64,000 nt of DNA, taken from the NCBI GenBank assembly GCA_011503125.2, contig WWBZ02000001.1:4898001-4962000 (forward strand), written 5' to 3'. Positions 21,101-41,819 of the stretch are shown here, piece by piece. The stretch is from Botryosphaeria dothidea (Eukaryota; Ascomycota; Dothideomycetes; Botryosphaeriales; Botryosphaeriaceae). Position 1 is the first letter of the stretch. Each line of letters begins with the position of its first letter. The translations under genes and the position numbers were made by a program. The notes beneath the pieces are model-generated. The model was not told the origin of the DNA, did no database searches, and was given only the letters and a program-made list of their open reading frames with translations.

Positions 21101-22932
21101 CCACGTAAAAAAAGCACCAGCATCCCTCCGGAACCCAGCCATCCAATACGTCGGCAGCTGCCACACCACCGTCAACACCTTCCACGGCGCATCCGCCAAC
21201 AATTGAGCCACGGCATACGCGCCAGGCCGATACAGCATCAGCGCGCCGTGCTTGAGCAGCACGCCGCGCTGCGCGAACGTGTTGCCATACTCGGCCGACG
21301 CCTGCAGCCCCATCACCAGCACGTTGAAGAAGAGTGCCGCGCCGCGCGTGTACAGGCTGCGCGTCGTGTCCGGCTGGTCCCAGTACAGCGTGCCGAGGAT
21401 CAGCGCCTGCAGCGTCAGGCAAATGGCCTCGGCGATCCACGGCCCCAGGTCGGTCAGGTGCACGCGGGTCTGCCGCGCGGCGCACGCGAGGACCTGGGCC
21501 GTGAGCGGGAGCGCGTACTTCGCCTGGCGAGCAGTCATGGTCCGTTGCGACGACCGCGGTTGCAGCCCGACTTCGTCCCGGACTCTCGTCCAGTGCTCGC
21601 TGCGCCGGAAAGCGGCCTCGAAATCCCCAGGCGTCCGCGGCGTCACGACCCCCTCCGTCCGAGCCACGGAAGGGCTGTCCGGGACCGACACCGCCGTCAG
21701 GTAGTCCGACAGGCTCGTCCGCGGCGGCCGCGCCAGGCCCAGCTCGTCGGCGAAGTAGGCGCTCGCTTCGCTCATCCGGCCGAAGAAGACCTGGCGCCCG
21801 CCGTTGATGACGAGGACCTTGTCGAAGAGGGCGAGCATCGCGTCGCTGGCCTGCGGTACGCTGGCTACCACCGCGGCGCGCCGCCGGGTTGCGTACGAGC
21901 GGAGCGTGCGCATCAGACGGAGGGCGGTTGCGGAGTCGAGGCCGCGGGTGGGGTTGTCGAGGGCGATGACGCTATGTTGGTGAGTTTTCTCTCTCTTTTT
22001 CTTTTCTTTGAGGGTGGTGGTGGTTGCTTACCCTGCTCGTGTGCTCAGAGTCTCGGCGACTGTGACGCGGTGCCGCTCGCCGCCGCTGACGCCGCGGTGG
22101 TAGTCGTTGCCGACGGCGGTGTTGACGGTGTGGGAGAGGCCGAAGAGCTTGAGGAGGTTGTCGAGGATGCGGTCTACCCTGCCTGCGCGGCCGGGGATGT
22201 TGGTTGGTGTGCGCGCGTTCACGGCGAAGCTGGTCGTTGGTCAGTTCCCCTTTCTCGGAAATTCGGACTGTCTCACCGGAGCGTGGTTCCAACGGAGAGC
22301 GAAGCGAAGTGGACGTCTTCTTCGCCTGGAGAAAAGAGGATTGTCGTCAGCTTCGGAGCGGGGTGAAGGTAAGGAGTTTTGGGTGGATTTTGTTTTATCT
22401 TACCCGCAAATGCGAATTCTCCTGGAAACGCCTCCTTCATCTTGACTGCGTCATCGCCTCCAACCGTTACATCTCCATTGACGGCGTGGTACTCCTGCCG
22501 CATGTTGGCCATGATCTTGAGGAACGTCGTGCATCCGCTGCCAGGAGGCCCGACGACGAGCAGCATCTCGCCGCCACGCACGGCGCCGCTGAACTTGTTC
22601 AACAGCGCTCTTGAGGGCTGCAGGCCCTGCTTGGAAAGCCATTTGGCTGGATTGAGATTTTGGAGTAGGCGGAGGGATGCGGTCGCTACTGTCGGCGCGG
22701 TTTGTGTCTGGAAGTAAAGGGATTGCTCTCAGCAAGATGTCTTCCCAGTGGTTGGAGAACTTACGCCGAAACCGGCGCCGACGACGTCCAAGTCTTTGAA
22801 GCATACGTCAAATTCGCCATCGGTGGGGTCAGGTACTCCCTCGAGAAATGCCTCGACCAGCTCATCAACTTGCTGCTCGGCGGCAGCTTGCCCTGCATGC
22901 TGCTTCTTTCCGTCAGGCTGGTTCGTCGACAT
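18112..22932 (-). CDS. PDR-type full-size ABC transporter (ABCG), probable exporter
   Basis: A multi-exon gene from ATG 22932 to TAA 18112. The order is NBD1-TMD1-NBD2-TMD2, the reverse topology of fungal pleiotropic-drug-resistance pumps in the plasma membrane. NBD1 has the PDR-specific Walker A GPPGSGCTT (Cys for Lys), signature VSGGERHRVTVAE and Walker B VIALDNPTRGLD. NBD2 has GMSGAGK, the degenerate signature LSLEQRKRVSIGVELA and LLFLDEPTSGLD. TMD1 lies at about 21500-20520 and TMD2 at about 19100-18115. The last exon (about 18112-18251) supplies the final helix, NVGIFMGFIALNFVLILGAT, and a basic KWKKA tail. Its start faces the AROM gene across a 1.27-kb shared promoter. Self-protection by exporting the cluster product is the likely role; substrates cannot be read from sequence. 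Confidence 0.92.
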
Positions 22933-29134
<6,202 letters not shown>

Positions 29135-29516
29135 TGGATGGAGATGGGAGTGAGTTGGGGAAGTGTGGGCAATTTGTTATCAAGCACTTGCGCCTGGAGT
29201 ATTTTAGTCATGGATTTGCATGAACTTGACTTGTTGGCCATTCCTGGAAGTGAATTAATAATGCTATGAAATCCCAGCAACGTGATATAGCAGATGTCAA
29301 AGCGGCTGATAGTCATCGCAATAACTGCCGCCGTCAATCCCGAATATTCGATCTCGTATCGGCTCTCCGCTCAGCGATAGTGGTCAGGGCAGCACTCGGC
29401 TCCGTTGTGGGCTGTGTATATATAGTGCCGGTTCCAGTCTCCCAGCTACTGCCTTCTCTCCACACATATTCCATCATCCGTTCTGCCTCTACAAAGGAAC
29501 AAAATCAACCTCCACG
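29135..29516 (+). promoter_or_regulatory. Prephenate dehydratase promoter with TATA box
   Basis: A TATATATA element at 29417-29424 lies 93 nt upstream of the ATG, followed by a pyrimidine-rich leader and CACGATGG start context. CGG-N4-CCG (near 29359) and CGG-N2-CCG (29397-29404) pairs are also present. Confidence 0.6.
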
Positions 29517-30504
29517 ATGGCAATTCAAGACAAGGTCGTCTTCCTCGGTCCAGAGGCATCATACACGCATCAGGTGCGTTTCTCCACCTGCCTCCCGCAT
29601 CCCTCTCGTCCAAAGAAGCAACGAAAACAAGACTCTAAGCAACCTCCCACAGGCCGCCCTCACCACCTTCCCGCCAACAACCGGCAAAACGACGCTCCAC
29701 CCCGCCACTGACATCGCCGACATCTTCCACGCCGTGCAGTCCGGCGCGGCCACCTACGGCGTCGTCCCCTTTGAAAACTCGTCCAACGGCGCCGTCGTCC
29801 CCACCTGGGACCTTCTCGCTTCCTCCTCCTTCCCGGACGTTCTCGTCTGCGGCGAGGCCTACGTCGCCGTCCGCCACGCCCTCCTCGGCCGCCGCTGCCC
29901 GGCGCAGACCAAGGCAGCCAGCGGCAACCCGTGCCTCGCGCACGTCAAGACCGTCTACTCGCACCCGCAGGCGTGGGGCCAGTGCGCCGCGTTCTTGACC
30001 GGCACGCCCGGCGTCAGGGCGGCGCGGCGGGTGGACGCGTCGTCGACGAGCGCGGCGGCGAGGATCGCTGCGGCGGATGGGGAGGGGAAGAGCGCGGCGG
30101 TGGCGAGCAAAGAGGCGGCGAAGCTGTGGGGCTTGGACGTGCTGGTCGAGGACGTGAGCGATGTGGAAGGGAACGCAACGAGGTTCTTGGTGCTGCGGCG
30201 CGGCGGCGTGCGGGTCGCGGACGTGCCGGTTGGGGCCGGGGCGGAGCGGTACGGGGCGCTGCTGGGGTTTGTGGCGGGCGAGCCGGCGGTGGTGACGGCG
30301 GCGCTGGGGGCGTTGGCGAGGAGGGGGGTTGGGGTCGTGAATGTTGGGACGCGGCCGGGCGGGGGGAAGGGCTGGGAGAGGGCTTTCTTTGTGGAGATTG
30401 TGTTGGGCGGGAGTGAGGCGGTTGAGGCGGCGTTGATGGACTTGGGGGATGTGGTGCCCGGCTGGCGGTGGCTTGGGAGCTGGGAGAGCAAGTTGGCTGC
30501 GTGA
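29517..30504 (+). CDS. pha2: Prephenate dehydratase
   Basis: Two exons (29517-29573 and 29653-30504) give 302 residues. The start VVFLGPEASYTHQ, then GVVPFENSSNGAVVPTWDLL and the catalytic Thr-Arg-Phe in GNATRFLVLRR, are diagnostic of the PDT domain. The C-terminal 80 residues (LLGFVAGEPAVVTAALGALA..., ending GWRWLGSWES) form the regulatory ACT domain that binds phenylalanine. The enzyme decarboxylates and dehydrates prephenate to phenylpyruvate. Its 3' end is 57 bp from the convergent chorismate synthase gene. In this setting it supplies the arylpyruvate that the A-T-TE enzyme at 38.9-41.8 kb is expected to dimerise. The exons are very GC-rich. Confidence 0.95.
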
Positions 30505-30561
30505 GGGGAAGCGGCACTGGTGGTACATTTGGAACTACTCGATGAATCTAGTCTTGTCTTC

Positions 30562-31884
30562 CTACAGAGGGTGGAGCAAGCTCCTCGCCGTCTGCCTGGC
30601 TTGCTGTGCCATGAACGCATCCATCAGCACGAGCGCCGCCATCGATTCAACAATTGGGATTGCCCTCGGCACGACACACGGGTCGTGCCTGCCCTTTGCT
30701 TCCAGAACACCCTCTTCTTCGTCGTAAGTAGATGTTGTCTGAGCCTGGCCGATTGTAGCTGCAGGTTTGAACGCCACATGGAAGTAGATGTTCGCCCCGT
30801 TGGAGATTCCGCCCTGGATCCCCCCGGAGTTGTTCGTCTTCGTAGCCAGACGTGGACGGGGAACCTTGCTCGAGTTCAAGCAGTCAGCTCCACCAGGCGC
30901 CTTCACAAAAGCGTCATTTTGCAGCGACCCCGGCACCAGACAGCCACCAAACCCAGACCCGATCTCGAATCCTTTGGTGGCAGGGATGCTCAGCATGGCA
31001 TGGGCGAGCTTGGCTTCCAGCTTATCAAAGCACGGCTCGCCGAGGCCAGAAGGCACGTTTCTGATGACACAGGCAACCGTCCCGCCAATGCTATCCTGGC
31101 GCGTCTTGTACTCTTCCACCAGCTTCTCCATGCGGCTGCTCGCGTCAGCGTCCGGGGCACGCACAGGAATGAAGCTGTCCACCGCCTCCCTGTCAATCTC
31201 ATCAACCAGCTTCAAGAAGGCCGGGTTGGTCGAGAGACCTGGGTGCTCAGGCGTGGGTGGGAAGAGAAACTCATTGCCGATTGACGCAGTGAAAGCAACA
31301 ATCTCAATCCCACAGGCTTCCTTGAGATACTTCTCCGCGATGGCGCCTGCTGCCACACGGCCTTCTCCCAACTTCGTCAGCATTTGAAATCTGCTAAAAT
31401 AAGAACGAACGACATGGAATATTACCAATTGTCTCCCTTGCACTGCTCCTCCCACCACCACTACTGGCCTTCACCCCATACTTCTCCAGGTAAGTCCAGT
31501 CGGCATGACTGGGCCGAGGATACAAATCCATCGTCTTGTTTCCGTAGTCTTCCGGCCGCTGGTTCTCGTTCAGCACGCGCAGCCCGATCGGCGTGCCCAA
31601 AGTGACGCCCAACTCCGTGCCCGACTGGATCTCGACCCTGTCCTTCTCGTTGCGCGGCGTCGTGATGGCGCTCTGGCCCGGCCGCCGTCGCGTTAGCTGG
31701 GGCTGGATGTCGACTTGGGTGAGTCGCATGCCTGGTGGGCAGCCATCGACGATACAGCCGACGGAGCGACAGTGAGATTCGCCGTAGCTGAGGCAAGAGA
31801 GGTCAGTGAGCCGGGGTCAAGATCGTCGGGCAGGTGGGATGCGGCTCACGTTGTGACGCGGAAGTGTTGGCCAAAGGTAGACAT
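30562..31884 (-). CDS. aro2: Chorismate synthase
   Basis: Three exons (31884-31850, 31787-31426, 31361-30562) join in phase to 398 residues. Motifs: [20 protein letters not shown] at the N-terminus, [44 protein letters not shown], and [13 protein letters not shown] near the C-terminus, all chorismate synthase signatures including the FMN-binding region. It converts EPSP (the AROM product) to chorismate. Fungal forms are usually bifunctional, carrying their own flavin reductase activity. It diverges from the DAHP synthase gene across a 1.6-kb shared promoter and converges on prephenate dehydratase. Confidence 0.97.
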
Positions 31885-34838
<2,954 letters not shown>

Positions 34839-35342
34839 GGGGGGTGCCATCACTTGTCTTTCACATGGCTGTTATTCTTCAATGACTGATAACTGATGTC
34901 CATCCACGCATCTTCACGACCCGTTCAAGTACCGGTGCTGAAAGTTTTTGAGCCTCGGTGATACACCATCGCGGTGCTACAATGCTAGGTGAGTCTATGC
35001 TCTTGACATGGTGAATGTGAAAATGCCCAGCCAGCCCTGTACTTTGTACTTTGGACCAGTATGAGAGGCGTTGGGCGATGCAGGATTTGGGTGACGGCGG
35101 TTGCGTCACCTCTGACTCTTAGATCTTCGACTGATGGAAAAACCAAGTGACGGGCTAACCTAAAGAGGGAATCTTAACTACAAGTAGACATGGATCAAAG
35201 TTCCTCCTTGGAGTTGCTTGCACATAAAAACCCACAGATCCTCCACTCCTCGCCCATTTGGAACCCACCCGCCCTCGTTCTTTCTTGGGCCATTCCCTCC
35301 CTCTCTTCTTGGCACGCATCTCACCCTCTCTCCGATCCAGCC
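34839..35342. other. Intergenic, promoter of the deuterolysin-like gene
   Basis: No gene is seen. The last 60 bp before the ATG are pyrimidine-rich. Confidence 0.4.
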
Positions 35343-37051
35343 ATGAAGCTCCTGCTGCTTTTGCTTGCGCTGCTGACCTGCGTATCCGGTCAGCGCTGGC
35401 CATGGGACGCCGGTCCGACCCTCCAAGACGTGATTGCACGCTACTGCCAAGAGTGCATCCTTCCAGACAATCCCCACGAGTTGTTTTGTGGTATAAAATG
35501 GATGGGCGGACTCAAGGCCTCGGGACACGTCGACGACACCAACCTCACCCACTACCTCGACAACGTCACCCCGGATCGTAACGACAACTTCCAGTCCTTC
35601 CAACGCTTTGGCCTGTCGCACTCCAACGGCATCGTCAACCTCACCGAAGCCTTCCCTCCGAGTGCTCCGCTCCAGAACGTCACCGGAGCCTTCCACTGGA
35701 CTGCTCCGTTCCTCAATGTCACCGCACATGCCACCTCTGGAGATGGCAACTCGAACCAGAATCTCAGTGTCAGCCTCAAGCCACTCGGCGGCTCCAAAAT
35801 CAGGGCCACTGTCAGCAACATTGGGCCCAGCGATCGTCTCCTGTACAAGCCCAACACCGTCCTGGATAAATATCCAGTCGACAAGGTTTCCGTCTTCCGT
35901 CCTACCCGCCATTGGGAGATTGTCAACATCAGTGAACCTCTTGATTTCCTGGGGTCCTCGGGGCTGATTGCGCCCGAGTTCAGGAATGAGAGCAGATACT
36001 GGGCCCACCTCGCCAAGGGAGAGCACATCAGCGCGGACTTCGACGCTGCCGTGACGGTCTGTGAACCTCTTTTCGATTCTGACGAGCCAAGCATATGCTA
36101 ACCTTTTGCGCCCCATCGGCTAGTATAACCTGAGCAGTGGCGGCGACTTCGTAGCCCTCGCATCAGGTTACTTTTTCACAAAGGGCACCGCCGACCCCGA
36201 CGACGTGGCCCAGTGGAATTTCACCAACAGCTTCGTGCCTTTGCAAGGCGTCGATGGAAAAAAGGCCGCTCAGGCGTTAAAGGAGACGCTTGAAGATAGC
36301 CGCGTTGATGGAACCTCGGATATACGTTCTCAAACCGATGTTCTCAACCGCCGCGCCAACGTTTTGTTTGCCGGCGCCCCAGATGTGGACATTAGGATGG
36401 CTATGTCGGCGATCAGCTGGGTCCGTAGGATATCAATCGACGCTGCAATGGATGCTCTGGATACCCCGGACGACTCGCTTGGAAGCAGGTAAGATGGCAA
36501 TTGCGCTTTTGTTGAATTGCTTACCATCCTGACAACTTTACTACCAGATTCTTCGCCTATTTCAACACAGCCAGGAAAGAGAACAGGTGCCACGTTGCGA
36601 ACAAGCTCATTATGGTCGCGAAGGAAAGCATAATCACCGACCTAGTCGCCTTCGCCACTGTCGTCGTGGCCGACGATGAGAACATATGCCAAGACTGGAC
36701 CGTGTCCATCTTTTATGTTGAGACTGGCAAGGTGATCCTTTGCTCCATGTTTTTTAATTTCCCCGCCCTTGGAGACAACTGCTACGCCATGGACATGGCG
36801 GCGCAGCTCCTCCACGACTTCCTTCGCATCGACCTGGTGGCTCCTCCAGCTACCCACGACTACGAAGGGCACTTATGGCATCCTGAATGCAAGAACCTTG
36901 GCTGGGCCCAGGCTTCAGATAATGCTCAAACGTATGTTTGGTACGCCAAATGTAAGTTTTACCATTGATATGAATATGTGTTGCTATCGTTTGCGTCTAC
37001 TAACATCAACATCAATTAGCAAACTATCACGTGTGCGCATTCCCGTACTAG
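35343..37051 (+). CDS. Secreted deuterolysin-like (M35) protein with inactivated zinc site
   Basis: Four exons (35343-36056, 36124-36488, 36548-36951, 37020-37051) join in phase to 504 residues. A signal peptide (MKLLLLLLALLTCVSG) is followed by about 110 residues without recognised homology, then the beta-rich domain of deuterolysins (SVSLKPLGGSKIRATVSNIG, then VDKVSVFRP) and a full-length M35 catalytic-domain-like region (RFFAYFN, CQDW...CSMFFNFPALGDNC, AQTYVWYAK). The zinc motif HExxH is HDFLR at residues 449-453 (36813-36827), and the following GTxDY motif is ATHDYEGH. The catalytic Glu and second His are both lost, so peptidase activity is not expected. There are at least eight N-glycosylation sequons. 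It could be a decoy, carbohydrate- or peptide-binding protein. Its place in the cluster may be incidental. Confidence 0.8.
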
Positions 37052-38906
37052 GATAGGCTGATGAGGCTGCTTCTCGGAGGAGTTCGGGTCTAAAGCCCTC
37101 TCAAGGAGAGTTCAAGGGGGTAGCATCGGCGCAGAGTTGAGAACGCAAAATTGGGACAGACGAAGAAGCTTGTGGACAGACAGAGGATCTTATTATTGAT
37201 AGAGGTCTTCCTTCGATACTTGGAATTGATAATCATCATTCCTCCAATCCAAGAGTCAGAAAAGTGAAGCGAGCAACGTTGTTGAGTAAGAAGATCTGAC
37301 GTCGTCACCACCTTGTGGTCTCCGCACAGAGCGAGAAAGAAAGTTTCACTACCTACAGTAATCCCCCTCTCATTGCACGCTCAGGAGAATGACCTCCACT
37401 TCACTCGTTCAGCACCACGCATTCCCGAATTGCCAGTGACTATACGTCCATGATCCTCCGTGGCGTATTCTGCCCAGATGGCCAAGAACAAAGGAAGCTT
37501 TAGGCGTTGCTACCAAGAATTCTTGGCCTCAGTAACGACAGCGTTGAAAAAAGCGAGAAACTGCAAAGCAACTACAGCTTTGCCCGGCTTAGCGAACACT
37601 GTCTAAGCACCAAAAAGATGTGACACCTCAGGCCAGACAGCATGCCCAATCCGGGTTCTTCGGAGAGGTTCACTCCCAATCTGCAGTAGGTAAGATCCAG
37701 CGAGGACATGCGGAAAGCCTAAAATCCACCGCCGATGCAAGCCTCGCCAAGACAGCAGTGCTCGACAGGGAAGAGCACCCTGGCGTGCTCCAGATACCGA
37801 GCACCAGGTCCAGACTCCGCGCGCATGCAGGTCTTCGGTAATTTCTGACTCGCAGCACCCTCCCCCGACGATTCGGGCAAGCCATACCGACCAACACGAC
37901 GACAGGGAATGTAACCCTCAGCCCAACACGCAGGCCCTGATAGCCGTGAGCAGTCTACGGCAAAAAGAGGTCCTTATTAGTGACACTGACAATGTAGTCA
38001 TGTCGGCACGGCCCGACGCCACCCGGCCAGACCTCGTAACGCCCTCCCGTACGTAAGGTGGCGTGTCAATGGGTTGAATCCCTCGAGTCGTGCTGACTCC
38101 CCGGTCTGCTCCCAACACCGACACCTTGCTGAGCACAAGCGAGGGCAAGATAGCGCTCCGTCTCCGCACGTGCGCTATTGATACGCTGTCTCACATTACG
38201 AGGGTGGAGCTCCATGAGCGCATATTGCGTACATGCACATAGAAGTGCAGACTGACTCAGATAGCCGGGATCTTGCGTGAGGCGGAAAGATGTGCATACG
38301 GTGCGGGTCTTGCGTGCTGTGGCTTGTCTTCGTTTCTCGCGGGCGTTCCGCGTTGGTTGCATGATTCATGGAGACGCCGGGTTGTTGTGCTGTGCAGATG
38401 TGGCTTCGGAAATCCCGGAGAGGGCGCGGTGCACGACGGACGGGGAGAGGAAGGCCGAAAACGTGAATTTCTGGGTTAGTGCTCGAGGCAGAAACGCGGA
38501 CCCCCTTCTTACTTGGGAGCCAGGATGGCATCATCTTCCGATGCTGAAGGTCTGCATATCAGGTGTCTATCTGTCATGACAGGCGGATTTACTATTTTAA
38601 ACTTAAGTCTCGGTGTGGAAAGAAAAACATCTTCGCGAGCTTTACCAACCGCACGGCCATCTCATCATGAACAAGAGGGGCTGGAAGCAATCGTCGATGC
38701 ATCTGAATCTCACTCTTCTTATCTTTCCAGACAAAAAGGGCATGACTGAAGCTGAGCTCGACTCTCTCAATACATCTGCTAATAGCGCGCATAATCAAAT
38801 AACATTCAACTGGCCGATACTTGTATATAGTCTAATCGAGAATAATGAATCAAAAACAGCAAAGAAAAACAAAACTCCCAATCCCAACAAACAAAACAAT
38901 CACCAT
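37052..38906. other. Intergenic, 1.85 kb, no supported gene
   Basis: This holds the 3' regions of the deuterolysin-like gene and of the A-T-TE synthetase. Only short, low-quality frames are visible, and no repeat was found. Confidence 0.45.
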
Positions 38907-41819
38907 CTAAATACCCCTCTCAGTCAAGACCTTGCGCAGCCTATCCGCAAACCCGGCAACATACGTCGGGTTGAGCATGGTATAATGCTCGCCCTCGACA
39001 TCGTGGAACCTGACATCATCGCGCACAAAATCCTTCCAGTGGCTCAGCTTGTTCTCGACCCAATCCTGCCTATCCTTCGCCACCGCCTTGAGCGGAATGG
39101 CCACAAAGACATCCATGCACTTGATGCTGCCCGACGGCTCGTAATCGCGGGCCATGCCCTGCAGCTTGGTCGCGACGTCCGCCCAGTTGAGGTAATCGTC
39201 CTCGTCGAGGCCGAGCTCGTCCCAGCGCGCCGGGTCGGCGAGCTTGCGCATGTGCTTGACCGCGTCTTTGCGATCGGGCATGGCGCGGATCGTCGGGCAC
39301 TGGTCGAGCGCGACGTCCTGGTCGATGAGGGACACGAAGTAGAACAGGTTGGCGATGCACTCCTCCCAGTCGAGCTGGCGCATGCGGTACTTGATGTGCG
39401 GCGGCAGGTTCCAGCTGCCGCAGTAGCGCACCTCGTCGCCGAGCGCCTCGAGGCGCTTCGAGATCTCGAATGCCAGCATCGCGCCGTACGAGTAGCCGGC
39501 CAGGGCGTACGGGCCCTGCGGCTGCGTCTTCTTGATGTGCTCGACGTAGCAGGTGAGGACCTGGTCGATGGTGGTGAAAGGCTCCTCACCCTTGTTGAAG
39601 CCCTTGGCGCGCATGCCGTAGACGGGGCGGTCCGTGATGTACTTGGTTAGGTTGAGGAAGACGAGGACCTCGCCGACGCCAGGGTGGATGAGCCAGAGCG
39701 GCGTCTTGTGGCCGAAGGAGTTAAGCTTGACCACCGGGTTGTACTCGCGGTCCTCCGAGTTGACCCCGGCGATACGGCCGGCCAGGCCCTTGGCCGTGGG
39801 GTTGTTGAGGATATCAATCAGCGGGATGGGGGCTGGAAGGCTTAGGCGGGGCTTTAACCGGTTGATAACGGCGATGAGGTCCATTGAGGACGCTCCCATA
39901 GCCAGGATGGAGTCATTAACGCTGAAATCATCTTCTGCCGGAAGAGCCAGCTGGAAGCGAATCTCCTCGAGGATGATGGCCTCAGCCTCGGACTCGGGCT
40001 CACCACGGATGGTCTGGCGGTGGCGGGCAATAGCCTCATCGTTGGCGGCGATCTGCGAGCTGAACTCGCCCTTCTCCAGAGCAGCCTTGAGCTTGGCCCT
40101 GGACAGCTTGCCAAGCGTCGACTTGGGGAGCTGCTCCTTGCGCAGCGGCACAATGCGGGGGCGCGAGCGGGTGTGCATGCTGGCAATGCGGATGATGGTG
40201 CTCTGCGTATCGAAGCGGGCGGCATCGTCGATTTCGTCGAAGGTGGGCAGGTAGATGACAACGACGCACTCAGTATCCAGAGATGCATCCAGAGTCGAGA
40301 AGGCGCAGAAGTAGGTTGGGGTGGTGCCGGGGATCTCAGCCTCCTCAAGAGCGGCCTCCAGTTCGACAGGAAGGTACTTGACGCCGTTCACGATCATGAC
40401 CTCCTTGGTACGGCCACTCAAGTTCAGGAAGCCCTTGTCATCGATGAAAGCCAGGTCATCCGTCCGGAACCAGCCATCTTGGGTGAAAGCCCTTGCCGTC
40501 GCCTCGGGGTTGTTGTGATAGGCCTTAAAGACCACCTCGCCGCTCACTTCCAAGTCACCGATCTCATTAGGTCCCGCTTCGACCGTCTGGCCACCGCTGA
40601 TCAGCTTCGTCACCCGCATGCGGACGCCGGGGATGCAGGAGCCCAGAGAAGTGAACTCATAACGTTTCTCTTTGTCGTAGCTGGGGCACTGGCGATTGTA
40701 GATGCAGCCGGCACAAGTCTCAGTCATGCCGAATCCGGGGACGATGACATCCTTCCGCGCACCATACTTCTCCAGCAGCGGCTGCAGAGCAGCGCAGACC
40801 TCTGTCACGTTGCTCTCACCACCAGAACCAAACCATTCCAGGGACTCTAAGCTCAAATCAGCGTCCAGGGAGGAGGTGACGCCTGACTCAAGAGCTCTGC
40901 GCAGTCTAGCCAGATAGAAGTTGGGAGCAAAGGTACGCTGGACCTTGTGGCGACTGATGAGGTTCAACAGCTGAAGCGGGTCGACCAGTAGGTCCGCAGC
41001 CGAGATCTGTATCTGCGGGAGGCCGAGCAGAAGTGCGTGCAAGTGGATCTCAGTAAGGTTGGCAACATGATCCATGCCGATCCAGCTGAGATATGGCTTG
41101 CTAGCATGCGGCTGTGCGAATTGCGCCTTGCCATTGATGGCCGCGAGCATCTGGCCGTGGGTGAGACGAACTGCCTTCGAGTTGCCGCTGCTACCCGAAG
41201 TGAGCATAAGCGCGGCCAGATCTGAGGCAGACGGAGAAGGCAATGGCACCGCGGCTGCGGTGGGTGCTGAGGCAAGCTCCTCGACACTGAGGATGTCGAT
41301 ACGTGCCTCAGCATCCTGGACGGCGAAGGGTTCGAGAAGCGCGCGCCGGGTGAGGCAAAGCGGTTGGTCGAGGGTCTTGTAGAGGTGGGCCAGGTGCTTC
41401 TTCCGCTCCGAGACGTTGTTGCTCAGCATCGATGGTGCTGAGATGGCAGGCACAGCGCCAGCGAGGATGACAGACCAGAACCATGGGATTGCATCCACAG
41501 CGCTCTCGAAGTGGATGAGCACGATCTTTCCGGGTGCGAGAGTGATGCCTCTGCTAGCAAGACTGCTGTGGAGAGATGCGGCATTGGCTTGGGCAACTGT
41601 GAAGAGTTCAGCATAGGTGAGGGTGGTAGCGGCGCTAGAGTCGTTGATGATGCCGGGTGGGTAGGTCAGGATGCCACCAATTGACTCCTTGGCAGCTTTC
41701 TGGAGGAGGCCAACAAGGGTTGTGACGCTCTCAGAACCTGCGGTGGTCGTTTCCTTGGGGGTTTCCACCGGAACAAAGCCGGTGGGGTGCTTGACTGTGT
41801 CCTGAACAAGAGAAAGCAT
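38907..41819 (-). CDS. NRPS-like A-T-TE synthetase (aryl-pyruvate dimerising, quinone/furanone type)
   Basis: One uninterrupted 970-residue frame. Adenylation domain about 30-580: LTSGSSGNSKAVRLTHGQM (207-225), WIGMDHVANLTEIHLHAL, GFGMTET (362-368), GWFRTDD (449-455), GRTKEVMIVNGVKYLPVELE, and Lys571 in LPKSTLGKLSR. Thiolation domain about 610-680, with the phosphopantetheine Ser in MGASSMDLI. Thioesterase about 705-965, with the nucleophile in AGYSYGAM (Ser777) and the His in GEHYTMLNP (945). There is no condensation domain. Length and layout are those of the atromentin (AtrA/MicA), didemethylasterriquinone (TdiA) and phenguignardic acid synthetase family, which adenylate aryl pyruvates and couple two of them. 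The adjacent prephenate dehydratase suggests phenylpyruvate as substrate. The coupling chemistry (terphenylquinone, furanone or dioxolanone) cannot be read from the motifs. Confidence 0.93.
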   Translation of the reverse strand: MLSLVQDTVKHPTGFVPVETPKETTTAGSESVTTLVGLLQKAAKESIGGILTYPPGIINDSSAATTLTYAELFTVAQANAASLHSSLASRGITLAPGKIVLIHFESAVDAIPWFWSVILAGAVPAISAPSMLSNNVSERKKHLAHLYKTLDQPLCLTRRALLEPFAVQDAEARIDILSVEELASAPTAAAVPLPSPSASDLAALMLTSGSSGNSKAVRLTHGQMLAAINGKAQFAQPHASKPYLSWIGMDHVANLTEIHLHALLLGLPQIQISAADLLVDPLQLLNLISRHKVQRTFAPNFYLARLRRALESGVTSSLDADLSLESLEWFGSGGESNVTEVCAALQPLLEKYGARKDVIVPGFGMTETCAGCIYNRQCPSYDKEKRYEFTSLGSCIPGVRMRVTKLISGGQTVEAGPNEIGDLEVSGEVVFKAYHNNPEATARAFTQDGWFRTDDLAFIDDKGFLNLSGRTKEVMIVNGVKYLPVELEAALEEAEIPGTTPTYFCAFSTLDASLDTECVVVIYLPTFDEIDDAARFDTQSTIIRIASMHTRSRPRIVPLRKEQLPKSTLGKLSRAKLKAALEKGEFSSQIAANDEAIARHRQTIRGEPESEAEAIILEEIRFQLALPAEDDFSVNDSILAMGASSMDLIAVINRLKPRLSLPAPIPLIDILNNPTAKGLAGRIAGVNSEDREYNPVVKLNSFGHKTPLWLIHPGVGEVLVFLNLTKYITDRPVYGMRAKGFNKGEEPFTTIDQVLTCYVEHIKKTQPQGPYALAGYSYGAMLAFEISKRLEALGDEVRYCGSWNLPPHIKYRMRQLDWEECIANLFYFVSLIDQDVALDQCPTIRAMPDRKDAVKHMRKLADPARWDELGLDEDDYLNWADVATKLQGMARDYEPSGSIKCMDVFVAIPLKAVAKDRQDWVENKLSHWKDFVRDDVRFHDVEGEHYTMLNPTYVAGFADRLRKVLTERGI

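Noticed and set aside
20837..22366. Plus-strand frame of 509 codons
   Set aside because: It is antisense to the ABC transporter, is Arg/His/Pro-rich in the way of GC-rich shadow frames, and has no motif.
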